A DNA stretch of 64,000 nucleotides from CAKSNH01 sp964422725 (GTDB lineage Bacteria > Bacillota > Clostridia > UBA1381), in contig CAYRCC010000002.1 of the NCBI GenBank assembly GCA_964422725.1, positions 1 to 64,000 on the forward strand, read 5' to 3'. Numbering within the stretch: position 1 is the stretch's first letter; every line of letters begins with the position of its first letter. Shown piece after piece: positions 1-6,728 of the stretch. The position numbers and the translations under genes were made by a program. The notes beneath the pieces are model-generated. The model was not told the DNA's origin. It saw only the letters and a list, made by a program, of their open reading frames with translations, and made no database searches.

Positions 1-240
1 TCTTCGATTTCGTATTGTTTCGTGAGGTTATTATAACATAAAAGCAAGGCGGCTGCCGTCGCCGCAGCATTATGTTTCAATGTTCTCCGAAACACAGAAA
101 TCTTCGATTTCGTATTGTTTCGTGAGGTTATTATAACATAAAAGCAAGGCGGCTGCCGTCGCCGCAGCATTATGTTTCAATGTTCTCCGAAACACAGAAA
201 TCTTCGATTTCGTATTGTTTCGTGAGGTTATTATAACATA
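1..240. repeat. 100-bp tandem repeat, 2.4 copies, at window edge
   Basis: Units start at 1, 101 and 201. The first two are identical over 100 bp and the third is cut after 40 bp, where unique sequence begins at 241. The unit holds a GC-rich hairpin (GCGGC..GCCGC) and, across the unit junction, a GAAATC/GATTTC inverted pair. Read on the minus strand the unit can encode a plausible acidic peptide, but 100 is not a multiple of 3, so the frame is lost at each unit. It may be a real intergenic tandem array or an assembly artefact at a contig end; the sequence alone cannot tell which. Confidence 0.95.
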
Positions 241-358
241 TTTCAAATTCCCAAAGGTCTGCAAATTGCGGACAAATAGCAAAAAATATATCAAAATTCC
301 GAATTTGCTCTTAAATAAACACTTAAATAAAAAAAATTATGTTTTTTTAAAAAATGTA

Positions 359-387
359 TTGACAAATAATATTCAGTATGATATAAT
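359..387 (+). promoter_or_regulatory. Sigma-A promoter of infC-rpmI-rplT
   Basis: A perfect -35 TTGACA (359-364) is followed after 17 bp by a perfect -10 TATAAT (382-387). Transcription should start near 394, giving a leader of about 165 nt before infC. This fits the long regulated leader that is typical of this operon in Firmicutes. Confidence 0.9.
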
Positions 388-393
388 TGGCAA

Positions 394-518
394 AGTAAAA
401 GCAAGCAGAGCAATTCGTTCTCACCGTACGGCGCAGGTTTTGCGGTAAATACATAAGTGTCCCGTAATTCGGGGTGTCGGTTTGTATGTTGACGGATAGC
501 TGTGCTGTCCGTTTTTTT
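394..518 (+). promoter_or_regulatory. L20-type ribosomal leader with attenuator
   Basis: The stretch between the promoter and infC is non-coding and structured. It ends in an intrinsic terminator hairpin at 491-511 (GGATAGC/GCTGTCC with outer C-G and A-T pairs) followed by seven T. In Firmicutes the infC-rpmI-rplT leader binds free ribosomal protein L20 and causes premature termination. Position and architecture match that regulator. The conserved L20-binding core was not checked against a covariance model. Confidence 0.75.
491..518 (+). terminator. Attenuator hairpin before infC
   Basis: A 10-bp stem with a 3-nt TGT loop is followed by a T7 run, upstream of the infC ribosome-binding site. 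It is placed to control read-through into the operon. Confidence 0.75.
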
Positions 519-560
519 AATATTCATAAACAACATTTATGAAGATTTGGAGGGATTCGT

Positions 561-1073
561 ATCAATATTAAGGAATTGCAGATTAACGAAGAAATTCGCG
601 ACAAGGAAGTTCGTGTCATTGCCGCAAACGGTGATCAGCTGGGCGTTATGGACGTAAAAAAAGCTATGTCGATGGCAATCGAAAAAGGGCTTGACCTCGT
701 TAAAATTGCTCCGCAGGCTCAGCCACCGGTATGTAAAGTTATGGACTACGGCAAGTATAAATTCGAGCTTGCAAAAAAAGAAAAAGAAAACCGTAAAAAC
801 CAGAAAGTTGTTAATATCAAGGAAATTCAGCTTTCGCTTTCGATTGATACAAATGATTTCAACACAAAATGCAATCATGCGGTTAGGTTTTTAAAGAACG
901 GCGATAAGGTTAAGGTGACTGTACGTTTCCGCGGCCGTGAAGTTAGTCATTCCAAGATAGGCGAAGCCCTTTTAGAGCGTTTTGCGGAAAACACAAAAGA
1001 TGTCGGTACTGTCGAAAGAGCCGCAAAGCTCGAAGGCAGAAATATGACAATGTTTCTTGCGCCAAACGCATAA
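561..1073 (+). CDS. infC: Translation initiation factor IF-3, rare ATC start
   Basis: IF-3 binds the 30S subunit, keeps it apart from 50S and proofreads start-codon choice. The protein (about 170 aa) shows the family opening INEEIRDKEVRVI, the N-domain, a Lys-rich linker near residues 75-90 and the C-domain, with normal length. No ATG lies near the conserved start. A strong GGAGGG at 549-554 sits 6 nt before ATC at 561, in frame with the conserved sequence. ATT at 567 and TTG at 576 are alternatives. Rare AUU/AUC starts are a known autoregulatory device of infC. First gene of infC-rpmI-rplT. Confidence 0.95.
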   Translation: MNIKELQINEEIRDKEVRVIAANGDQLGVMDVKKAMSMAIEKGLDLVKIAPQAQPPVCKVMDYGKYKFELAKKEKENRKNQKVVNIKEIQLSLSIDTNDFNTKCNHAVRFLKNGDKVKVTVRFRGREVSHSKIGEALLERFAENTKDVGTVERAAKLEGRNMTMFLAPNA

Positions 1074-1131
1074 AATTTGTTGAATTAACGGAAGTTTTCA
1101 TATTTAAAATTCGGAAGGAGTTGTATTTATA

Positions 1132-1329
1132 ATGCCTAAAATCAAGACACATAGAGGCGCTGCCAAAAGATTTGGCCTTACAAAGAACGGTAAAGTTAAA
1201 ATGAACAAAGCCGGTAGAAGACACATTCTTAACAAAAAGACAACCAAGAGAAAAAGACATTTGAGAAAGCAGGCTTATTGCAGCAAGGCTAACGCATCTG
1301 TAATTAAGACACTTATTCCATACAAATAA
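1132..1329 (+). CDS. rpmI: 50S ribosomal protein L35
   Basis: A 65-residue, very basic protein opening MPKIKTHRGAAKRF, which is the L35 signature. It belongs to the large ribosomal subunit. GGAAGGAG lies upstream of the ATG. It sits between infC and rplT in the invariant bacterial order, 58 nt after infC and 24 nt before rplT. Confidence 0.98.
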   Translation: MPKIKTHRGAAKRFGLTKNGKVKMNKAGRRHILNKKTTKRKRHLRKQAYCSKANASVIKTLIPYK

Positions 1330-1353
1330 TATCGAAAGTGAGGTAACTGAAAT

Positions 1354-1707
1354 ATGGCAAGAGTTAAAGGTGCTTTAAACACCAGAAAACATCATAAGAA
1401 AATTTTAAAGCTCGCTAAAGGCTTCAGAGGCGGCGAGAGCAGACTATACAGAGTTGCTAATCAGGCAGTTATGCGTTCAATGCAGAATGCATATATCGGC
1501 AGAAAGAGAAGAAAACGTGATTTCAGAAGATTGTGGATTGCAAGAATCAGTGCTGCGGCTAAGATGAACGGTATGAATTACAGCACATTTATGAACGGTC
1601 TTAAAAAGTCCGGCATAGAAATGAACAGAAAGATGCTTTCTGAGATTGCCATTGCAGATCCTGCCGCTTTTACACAACTCGTTGAAAAAGCTAAGGCTGC
1701 TCTGTAA
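1354..1707 (+). CDS. rplT: 50S ribosomal protein L20
   Basis: A 117-residue basic protein opening MARVKGALNTRKHHKKILKL, typical of L20 at full length. It is an early assembly protein of the 50S subunit. In Firmicutes it also represses its own operon by binding the infC leader, which is present here at 394-518. It is the last gene of the operon, and a clear terminator follows 20 nt downstream. Confidence 0.98.
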   Translation: MARVKGALNTRKHHKKILKLAKGFRGGESRLYRVANQAVMRSMQNAYIGRKRRKRDFRRLWIARISAAAKMNGMNYSTFMNGLKKSGIEMNRKMLSEIAIADPAAFTQLVEKAKAAL

Positions 1708-1727
1708 TTTTTAATACGCACAAATTT

Positions 1728-1770
1728 CGGGCGGTGTGAAACAAACACACTGCCCGTTTTCTATTTTTTT
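1728..1770 (+). terminator. Terminator of infC-rpmI-rplT
   Basis: An 11-bp stem (CGGGCGGTGTG / CACACTGCCCG, one G-T pair) with a 7-nt loop is followed by TTTTCTATTTTTTT. Confidence 0.92.
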
Positions 1771-1779
1771 ACCGACTTA

Positions 1780-2385
1780 TCAATCATCGAAAAGCTCCAA
1801 TATTTTAAATTTAATCTCAAAATCCGGTTTACTGCCGCCGCTTGTGATTATGTCATAACTTTCGCGGTCGAGCGAATTTCTCAGTATTTCGCACTCCTCA
1901 TCACCCATCGTCCCCGTACTTTCCTGTGTAAAGCACAACGGCGGAAACATTACGCACCACCAGTTTTTCCCCTCTGCCCTACCCAGCTCCACCCTTACTG
2001 CATTGTATTTCCCTCGCGGCAGCATTATATTCGCGTATACTTTCGTCGGAAACTCAAATTCACCGTAATATGCCTTTGCCGAATACGTTGCACCGCATTT
2101 TTCCAGTTCATCATTAGCATATCCGACTATTTTGTACATATTTTCAATCACAATTTTTCTGCACTCCGCCGTACTGTCCGCTCCTTTAAAACACTGTGAC
2201 ATTTCCGCAATTAATCTGTCGCGCACCTTTAGTTTGACCGCTTGCGCCTCATCACCGTCATTATCCGCTACCACGTGCAATCGTATTAAATTATCCGACA
2301 AATCAGTATGTATACTGTTTGAATTTATAGCAAGTATCAGCGACACCGCAAGCCCGATTGCAATTGACAACAATATTTTTCTCAT
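1780..2385 (-). CDS. spoIIR: Stage II sporulation protein R
   Basis: SpoIIR is a secreted signal made in the forespore under sigma-F. It activates the SpoIIGA protease in the mother cell, which processes pro-sigma-E. The 201-aa product has an N-terminal membrane/signal segment (residues 2-21) and the family core around LSDNLIRLHVVADND and the CVMFPPLCF region. ATG 2385 was chosen because AGGAAAGGG precedes it. A longer in-frame ORF exists but lacks a ribosome site. It lies 106 nt downstream of the MocR gene on the same strand. It shows that the organism belongs to a spore-forming lineage. Confidence 0.95.
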   Translation of the reverse strand: MRKILLSIAIGLAVSLILAINSNSIHTDLSDNLIRLHVVADNDGDEAQAVKLKVRDRLIAEMSQCFKGADSTAECRKIVIENMYKIVGYANDELEKCGATYSAKAYYGEFEFPTKVYANIMLPRGKYNAVRVELGRAEGKNWWCVMFPPLCFTQESTGTMGDEECEILRNSLDRESYDIITSGGSKPDFEIKFKILELFDD

Positions 2386-2491
2386 TGTAAATCCCTTTCC
2401 TTTCTTTATTAATGATTGTTGACAATATTTATGTTTTATATACATATTTGGGTTGAAAAAATCAAACAATATATTAATACGCACAAACCCT

Positions 2492-3817
2492 CTAACAGCT
2501 TTCGACTACTTCTCGCAGTATTCGCACCGCTTTATCCATTTGCTCCGACTCAACAGACGTACACGACAGTATCATATTCGTACTTCCAAATTTATCGTCA
2601 TATGCGAAAATTGCTATACCTCGCTCTGCGGCGGCTGATATCAGCTTTTCCGGCGATATTTTGTTTTTCAACACAACACACAGCTTAATTCCGTTTTCTG
2701 TCTGTGAAACATCAACACTATCGCCAAATACGCTTTTTACGGTGTCTGACAAAAGCTTAGCTTTCGCCCCGTACAATTTTCTCAGTTTTCTTGTCTGTGA
2801 TGCCAAATGTCCGTCACTTATAAAACGACTCAATGCTATTTGCTCTGTTTTTGAGGCTGTCTGATTGTACCTGTCCGCAATTGAGTAGTATTTATTCAAA
2901 AGGTCAGGCGGAAGTACCATATAGCTTATGCGTATCGACGGCATAAGCTGTCGCGAAAAAGTACCCATATATATAATGTTATGTCCTCCGGTAAGGCTTT
3001 GGAGCGACGGTGCCGGGCGGTTGAAATACGAAAACTCGCTGTCGTAATCGTCCTCAATAATAAGGCTGCCGTTTTTATCGGCACTGTGAATAAGAGCAAG
3101 CCGCTCACGTACCGTCATCACCTCACCCTGATTATTCATATGTGACGGTGTAGTGTAAATGACAGGTGCCGAGTCGGGACTTGCGAATTTTACGTCCCAG
3201 CCGTAATCGGTAAAAACCGCTATACCCTGCCCAAAATCAGCATCGCTGAAAGAAATGCTTTTCTCGCCGTCCCACAGCACACATATAATATGCAAAAGAC
3301 TCTGTATTCCCGCACCGACTATAATGCTGTCACTGCCGCACACAACGTTTCTCTTTTCACCGATATATTTTGCGAGCGCACTCCTAAGCTCATATTCACC
3401 CTGCGGTTCGCCGTAAGATAACAGCCTCTCGTCCTGTCTTAGCGCGCTCTTTATATATCTGCGCCACAAATTGAAGTCAAAGCTGTTGCGGTCAACCTTA
3501 GCCGAGGCAAAATCATATACTATGCTGTTTTTTCGGTTTTTCTCACCGTCACTGCCGACATTCGGCTTATACACCGAAAAATTCAGATTATTTACATAAT
3601 ATCCGCTTTGCGGTTTTGCGAGTATATAACCGTCGGCGGCAAGCTGCATATATGCGTTTTCTACAGTAGTGCGGCTGACGGACAGCTGAGCACTGCTTCG
3701 CCGTATAGACGGCAGTTTACTGCCCGATGCAATCTTGCCTGTAGTTATTAAGTCTTTATAGTAATTGTATATTTGCATATACAACAATACATTTTCGTTT
3801 CCAAACTGTATATCCAT
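2492..3817 (-). CDS. MocR/PdxR-type GntR regulator with aminotransferase-like domain
   Basis: A 441-aa fusion of a GntR winged helix (about residues 10-75; SKLPSIRR and SRTTVENAY helices) to a type-I aminotransferase fold. In the MocR/PdxR family this domain senses PLP and controls B6 genes. It is divergent from pyridoxal kinase (100 bp between starts), so it probably regulates the B6 genes at 3918-5325. The IIEDDYDSEF motif is intact. The site that normally reads FSK(T/S), with the PLP-bonding lysine, here reads FSRQ (Arg289; codons TCG CGA CAG). AAGGGG precedes the ATG. Confidence 0.92.
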   Translation of the reverse strand: MDIQFGNENVLLYMQIYNYYKDLITTGKIASGSKLPSIRRSSAQLSVSRTTVENAYMQLAADGYILAKPQSGYYVNNLNFSVYKPNVGSDGEKNRKNSIVYDFASAKVDRNSFDFNLWRRYIKSALRQDERLLSYGEPQGEYELRSALAKYIGEKRNVVCGSDSIIVGAGIQSLLHIICVLWDGEKSISFSDADFGQGIAVFTDYGWDVKFASPDSAPVIYTTPSHMNNQGEVMTVRERLALIHSADKNGSLIIEDDYDSEFSYFNRPAPSLQSLTGGHNIIYMGTFSRQLMPSIRISYMVLPPDLLNKYYSIADRYNQTASKTEQIALSRFISDGHLASQTRKLRKLYGAKAKLLSDTVKSVFGDSVDVSQTENGIKLCVVLKNKISPEKLISAAAERGIAIFAYDDKFGSTNMILSCTSVESEQMDKAVRILREVVESC

Positions 3818-3859
3818 AAACTGACCCCTTAAAAAAAGTTATTTTTGTGTATTTTCATA

Positions 3860-3887
3860 ATGACACTTTTAGTATATTATATATAAA
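3860..3887 (+). promoter_or_regulatory. Possible pdxK promoter in divergent region
   Basis: ATGACA (3860-3865) and TATAAA (3882-3887), 16 bp apart, precede pdxK. The region also carries an imperfect inverted repeat of GTGT..ACAC flanks, where a MocR-type regulator could bind. Moderate match only. Confidence 0.4.
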
Positions 3888-3917
3888 ACAACAAGAAAAT
3901 GCAAGAGGGAATCAGAG

Positions 3918-4787
3918 ATGAAACGAGTAGCTGTTATAAATGACCTGTCGGGATTTGGGCGGTGTTCGCTTACGGCGGCACTTCCCGTACTTGCGGTTAT
4001 GGGGATTGAGGCATGTCCGCTGCCTACCGCTGTACTTACCAATCAAACCGGTTATGATACTTTTTACTGTGATGACTACACCGAAAAAATAGACGTATTC
4101 TCGCATCACTGGGAGAAACTCGGCAAACGCTTTGACGGCATAAGCACCGGATATCTCGCAAACGAGGCACAGATAGAGAAAATAAGCGAATTTATACAAA
4201 AATTCAAAAAAGACAATACACTTTTGCTTGTTGACCCTGTTATGGCTGACGGCGGCAAAATTTACAGTACATACACAGAAAAGCTGTGTAACGGAGTTAA
4301 GCATCTGTCTATGCAGGCAGACGTAATAACCCCTAATCTGACGGAGCTGTGTATACTTACAGACAGCGATTACCACAGCATTACGTCGCACCGCTGTGAC
4401 AGCGGTTATCTTGATATAATAGCCGATACAGCCGAAAGACTCTTGAACAAAAAAGTTAAAGCGGTCGCCGTTACCGGAATTGAATACGACAACTGTATAT
4501 ATAACGGAGTTTTTACCGAAAACAGTCGTTTTTACAGCCGTACACCACTGTTTGAGGCGAGTTTTTCGGGTACCGGCGATTTGTTTTCGGCGGTGGTGTT
4601 CGGTGCACTTATAAACGGTGAAAGCATAAACAATGCGGTTGAAAAGGCGACCCGTTTTATAGAGTCGTCCATTAATGCGACTGCAGATGAACTAAAAAAT
4701 GCAGATTATAATCCGAATGAAGGCGTAAATTTTGAGCGCTGTCTTGGAATGTTGTGCAAGACTTGTCAAAAGAACGGAGAAAGGTGA
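3918..4787 (+). CDS. pdxK: Pyridoxal/pyridoxamine kinase
   Basis: Phosphorylates pyridoxal, pyridoxine or pyridoxamine with ATP to salvage vitamin B6. The 289-aa ribokinase-fold protein opens MKRVAVINDLSGFGRCSLT, typical of the PdxK/PdxY group. It has VDPVMADGG in the middle and the anion-hole/catalytic motif SGTGDLFSA near the C-terminus. It begins a two-gene operon with the ECF S component: its stop codon lies one base before the next ATG. It is divergent from the MocR regulator, and the set forms a B6 uptake and salvage module. Confidence 0.94.
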   Translation: MKRVAVINDLSGFGRCSLTAALPVLAVMGIEACPLPTAVLTNQTGYDTFYCDDYTEKIDVFSHHWEKLGKRFDGISTGYLANEAQIEKISEFIQKFKKDNTLLLVDPVMADGGKIYSTYTEKLCNGVKHLSMQADVITPNLTELCILTDSDYHSITSHRCDSGYLDIIADTAERLLNKKVKAVAVTGIEYDNCIYNGVFTENSRFYSRTPLFEASFSGTGDLFSAVVFGALINGESINNAVEKATRFIESSINATADELKNADYNPNEGVNFERCLGMLCKTCQKNGER

Positions 4788-4788
4788 A

Positions 4789-5325
4789 ATGAACAGAAAT
4801 GAAAACACACTAAATATGATTACAGCTTCTCTTTTCGCCGCATTGATAATGGTTTTTACCGCATACGTAAAGGTAAATACCGGAATAAACAGCGGATATC
4901 TGCACTTTGGTGACTCTATGATATACCTTGCATCGTGCTTTTTGCCGATACCGTATGCTGTCGGCGCGGCGGCACTCGGCGGTGCACTTGCCGACATACT
5001 TGCCGGTACTGCCGTATGGGCACCGGCGACGGCGGTTATAAAAGCGTTTAATGCACTTGTTTTCGTGTTTATCCGCCAAACGCACGAAAATCCCATCAAG
5101 GTACTGACGGTTTCCTCCGCAATTGCCGCTATAGTATCGGGTATTGTCACCGTTTTGGGGTATCTCTTGGCGGAAACGCTTATGTACGGATTTGCTCCGG
5201 CGTGCCTGTCCGTACCGTTTTCGATTATACAGGCAGTCGGAAGTGCGGTGTTTTTTTATGTAACCGCATTGGCACTTGATTGCGCAAAATTCAAAAAGAA
5301 AATCAAGCGTTCAGACCACAGATAA
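4789..5325 (+). CDS. ECF transporter S component, probable vitamin B6 precursor uptake
   Basis: A 178-aa, very hydrophobic protein with about five or six membrane segments. It has the ECF S-component pattern: N-terminal MNRNENTLNMITASLFAALI, a HFGDSMIYLASCFLP loop and a GGALADILAGTAVW segment. S components bind one vitamin and dock on a shared ECF energizing module, which is not in this window. ATG 4789 was chosen over an upstream in-frame ATG inside pdxK because GGAGAAAGGTG precedes it. Immediate coupling to pdxK and the MocR gene points to pyridoxine or a related compound. The substrate is inferred from context. Confidence 0.88.
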   Translation: MNRNENTLNMITASLFAALIMVFTAYVKVNTGINSGYLHFGDSMIYLASCFLPIPYAVGAAALGGALADILAGTAVWAPATAVIKAFNALVFVFIRQTHENPIKVLTVSSAIAAIVSGIVTVLGYLLAETLMYGFAPACLSVPFSIIQAVGSAVFFYVTALALDCAKFKKKIKRSDHR

Positions 5326-5400
5326 AATGTAAACATTTTTAAGTGTTTTTAACGCTAAAAACAAAGCTTATATTAATACTGTAAAAGGAGTTTTTTTATT

Positions 5401-6006
5401 ATGGCAAATATAATTTATACTTTTGAAAACCAAATTTATCTTAATTTAACAAACGAATGTCCATGCAGATGCACATTCTGTATCCGCAACAACGGAGATT
5501 CCGTCGGTGATGCCGAAACGCTGTGGCACAAGAAAACCCCCGAACTCGCCGAGGTTATTTCGGCAATAGATAATTTTGATTTCGGCGACAGCCGCGAAAT
5601 AGTAGTGTGCGGTTACGGCGAACCAACCTGTGCGCTTGATTTGCTTGTAAATACGTGTAAGTATATAAAGGAAAAACTCGGTTTTAAGATACGGCTTAAC
5701 ACAAACGGTCTTGGAGATTTGGTAAACGGGCGCAGTGTAGCCGAGGAGGTATGCCGATACATTGACTGCGTTTCCATTAGTCTTAACGCACCTACCGCCG
5801 AAAAATACAATGCTGTGACACGTCCAAAATTCGGTGAACCCGCCTTTGAAGCTATGCTCAAATTTGCACGTGACTGCAAAAAATTCATAAACGACGTGCG
5901 TTTTTCGGTTGTCGACACTATAAGCGATGAGGATATTGAAGAATGTAAGGTTCTCGCGGCAAGTATGGAGATTCCGCTGCGTGTCCGCGAATATACAGCC
6001 GATTGA
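5401..6006 (+). CDS. TatD-linked radical SAM protein
   Basis: A 201-aa radical SAM protein. The cluster motif CxxxCxxC is visible as CPCRCTFC (about residues 20-27), followed by GYGEPT and SISLNAP strand motifs of the partial TIM barrel. Length and sequence match the small family usually encoded next to, or fused with, TatD-type hydrolases. No tatD gene is next to it here. The reaction is unknown. AAAAGGAG precedes the ATG, and a hairpin terminator follows. Confidence 0.88.
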   Translation: MANIIYTFENQIYLNLTNECPCRCTFCIRNNGDSVGDAETLWHKKTPELAEVISAIDNFDFGDSREIVVCGYGEPTCALDLLVNTCKYIKEKLGFKIRLNTNGLGDLVNGRSVAEEVCRYIDCVSISLNAPTAEKYNAVTRPKFGEPAFEAMLKFARDCKKFINDVRFSVVDTISDEDIEECKVLAASMEIPLRVREYTAD

Positions 6007-6063
6007 TTGCCGGTGCGTATTCAGGCTGTATCATAATAAATCTTAAGGTTTGTACTAAATATG

Positions 6064-6097
6064 AAAGGTGCTGTCAATTCAATAACAGCACCTTTTG
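6064..6097. terminator. Bidirectional terminator between convergent genes
   Basis: AAAGGTGCTGT / ACAGCACCTTTT stem with a 9-nt loop and T-rich sequence on the plus-strand side. It lies between the convergent radical SAM and cyclophilin genes. Confidence 0.8.
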
Positions 6098-6102
6098 TAT
6101 TT

Positions 6103-6702
6103 TTACTTTTCAATTGTAATAGTTTTTATCACCTGAGGAGTTACCGGAACGTCCTGCGCATCTGTCTGGGTAGCTGCGATTTTATCAACCACGTCCATAC
6201 CCTCCGTAACCTTACCGAATGCCGCATATTCACCGTCAAGGTGCGGTGCGTCCTGGTGCATAATAAAGAACTGGCTCGATGCCGAATCCTTCACTGATGT
6301 TCTTGCCATCGAAAGAACGCCGCGTGTGTGCTTGAGGTTATTCTCAACCCCGTTCGATGAAAACTCACCTTTTATCGACTCAGCTTCCTTATGCTGATAA
6401 CTTGTATCGTATCCGCCGCCCTGAATCATAAATCCCTCAATTACTCTGTGGAAAATAAGACCGTCAAAAAACTTCTCGTTTATAAGCTTTTCAAAATTAG
6501 CCACCGTAATAGGGGCAACCTCCGGATACAACTCAGCTTTAATAACTCCGCCGTCCTGCATTTCGATTTTAATATTCACTTTCTGTTCCTCCTTAACTTC
6601 ATTGCTGTTTTGATTTGTTTCTTCGTTTGTATTGCTCCGGCAAGCGGAAAATGTAAACACAGCCGCAAGCATCAGTACAAACAGTATAATTTTTTGTTTC
6701 AT
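6103..6702 (-). CDS. Cyclophilin-type peptidyl-prolyl isomerase, lipoprotein
   Basis: Speeds cis-trans isomerization of proline bonds, here outside the membrane. The 199-aa protein has a lipoprotein signal (hydrophobic residues 5-19 and lipobox FSAC, Cys21), an Asn/Glu-rich linker, then a cyclophilin domain (about 45-199). Visible motifs are FHRVIEGFMIQGGGY, SSQFFIMHQDAPHLDGEYAAFGKV and the final EGMDVVDKI. CGGAGGC precedes the ATG. It lies 26 nt downstream of gyrA on the same strand, so read-through is likely. Confidence 0.95.
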   Translation of the reverse strand: MKQKIILFVLMLAAVFTFSACRSNTNEETNQNSNEVKEEQKVNIKIEMQDGGVIKAELYPEVAPITVANFEKLINEKFFDGLIFHRVIEGFMIQGGGYDTSYQHKEAESIKGEFSSNGVENNLKHTRGVLSMARTSVKDSASSQFFIMHQDAPHLDGEYAAFGKVTEGMDVVDKIAATQTDAQDVPVTPQVIKTITIEK

Positions 6703-6728
6703 TTATAATTGCCTCCGAATTTTATTGT

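Noticed and set aside
70..294. Minus-strand 74-codon frame over the 100-bp repeats
   Set aside because: 100 bp is not a multiple of 3, so repeated units are read in different frames. No ribosome site.
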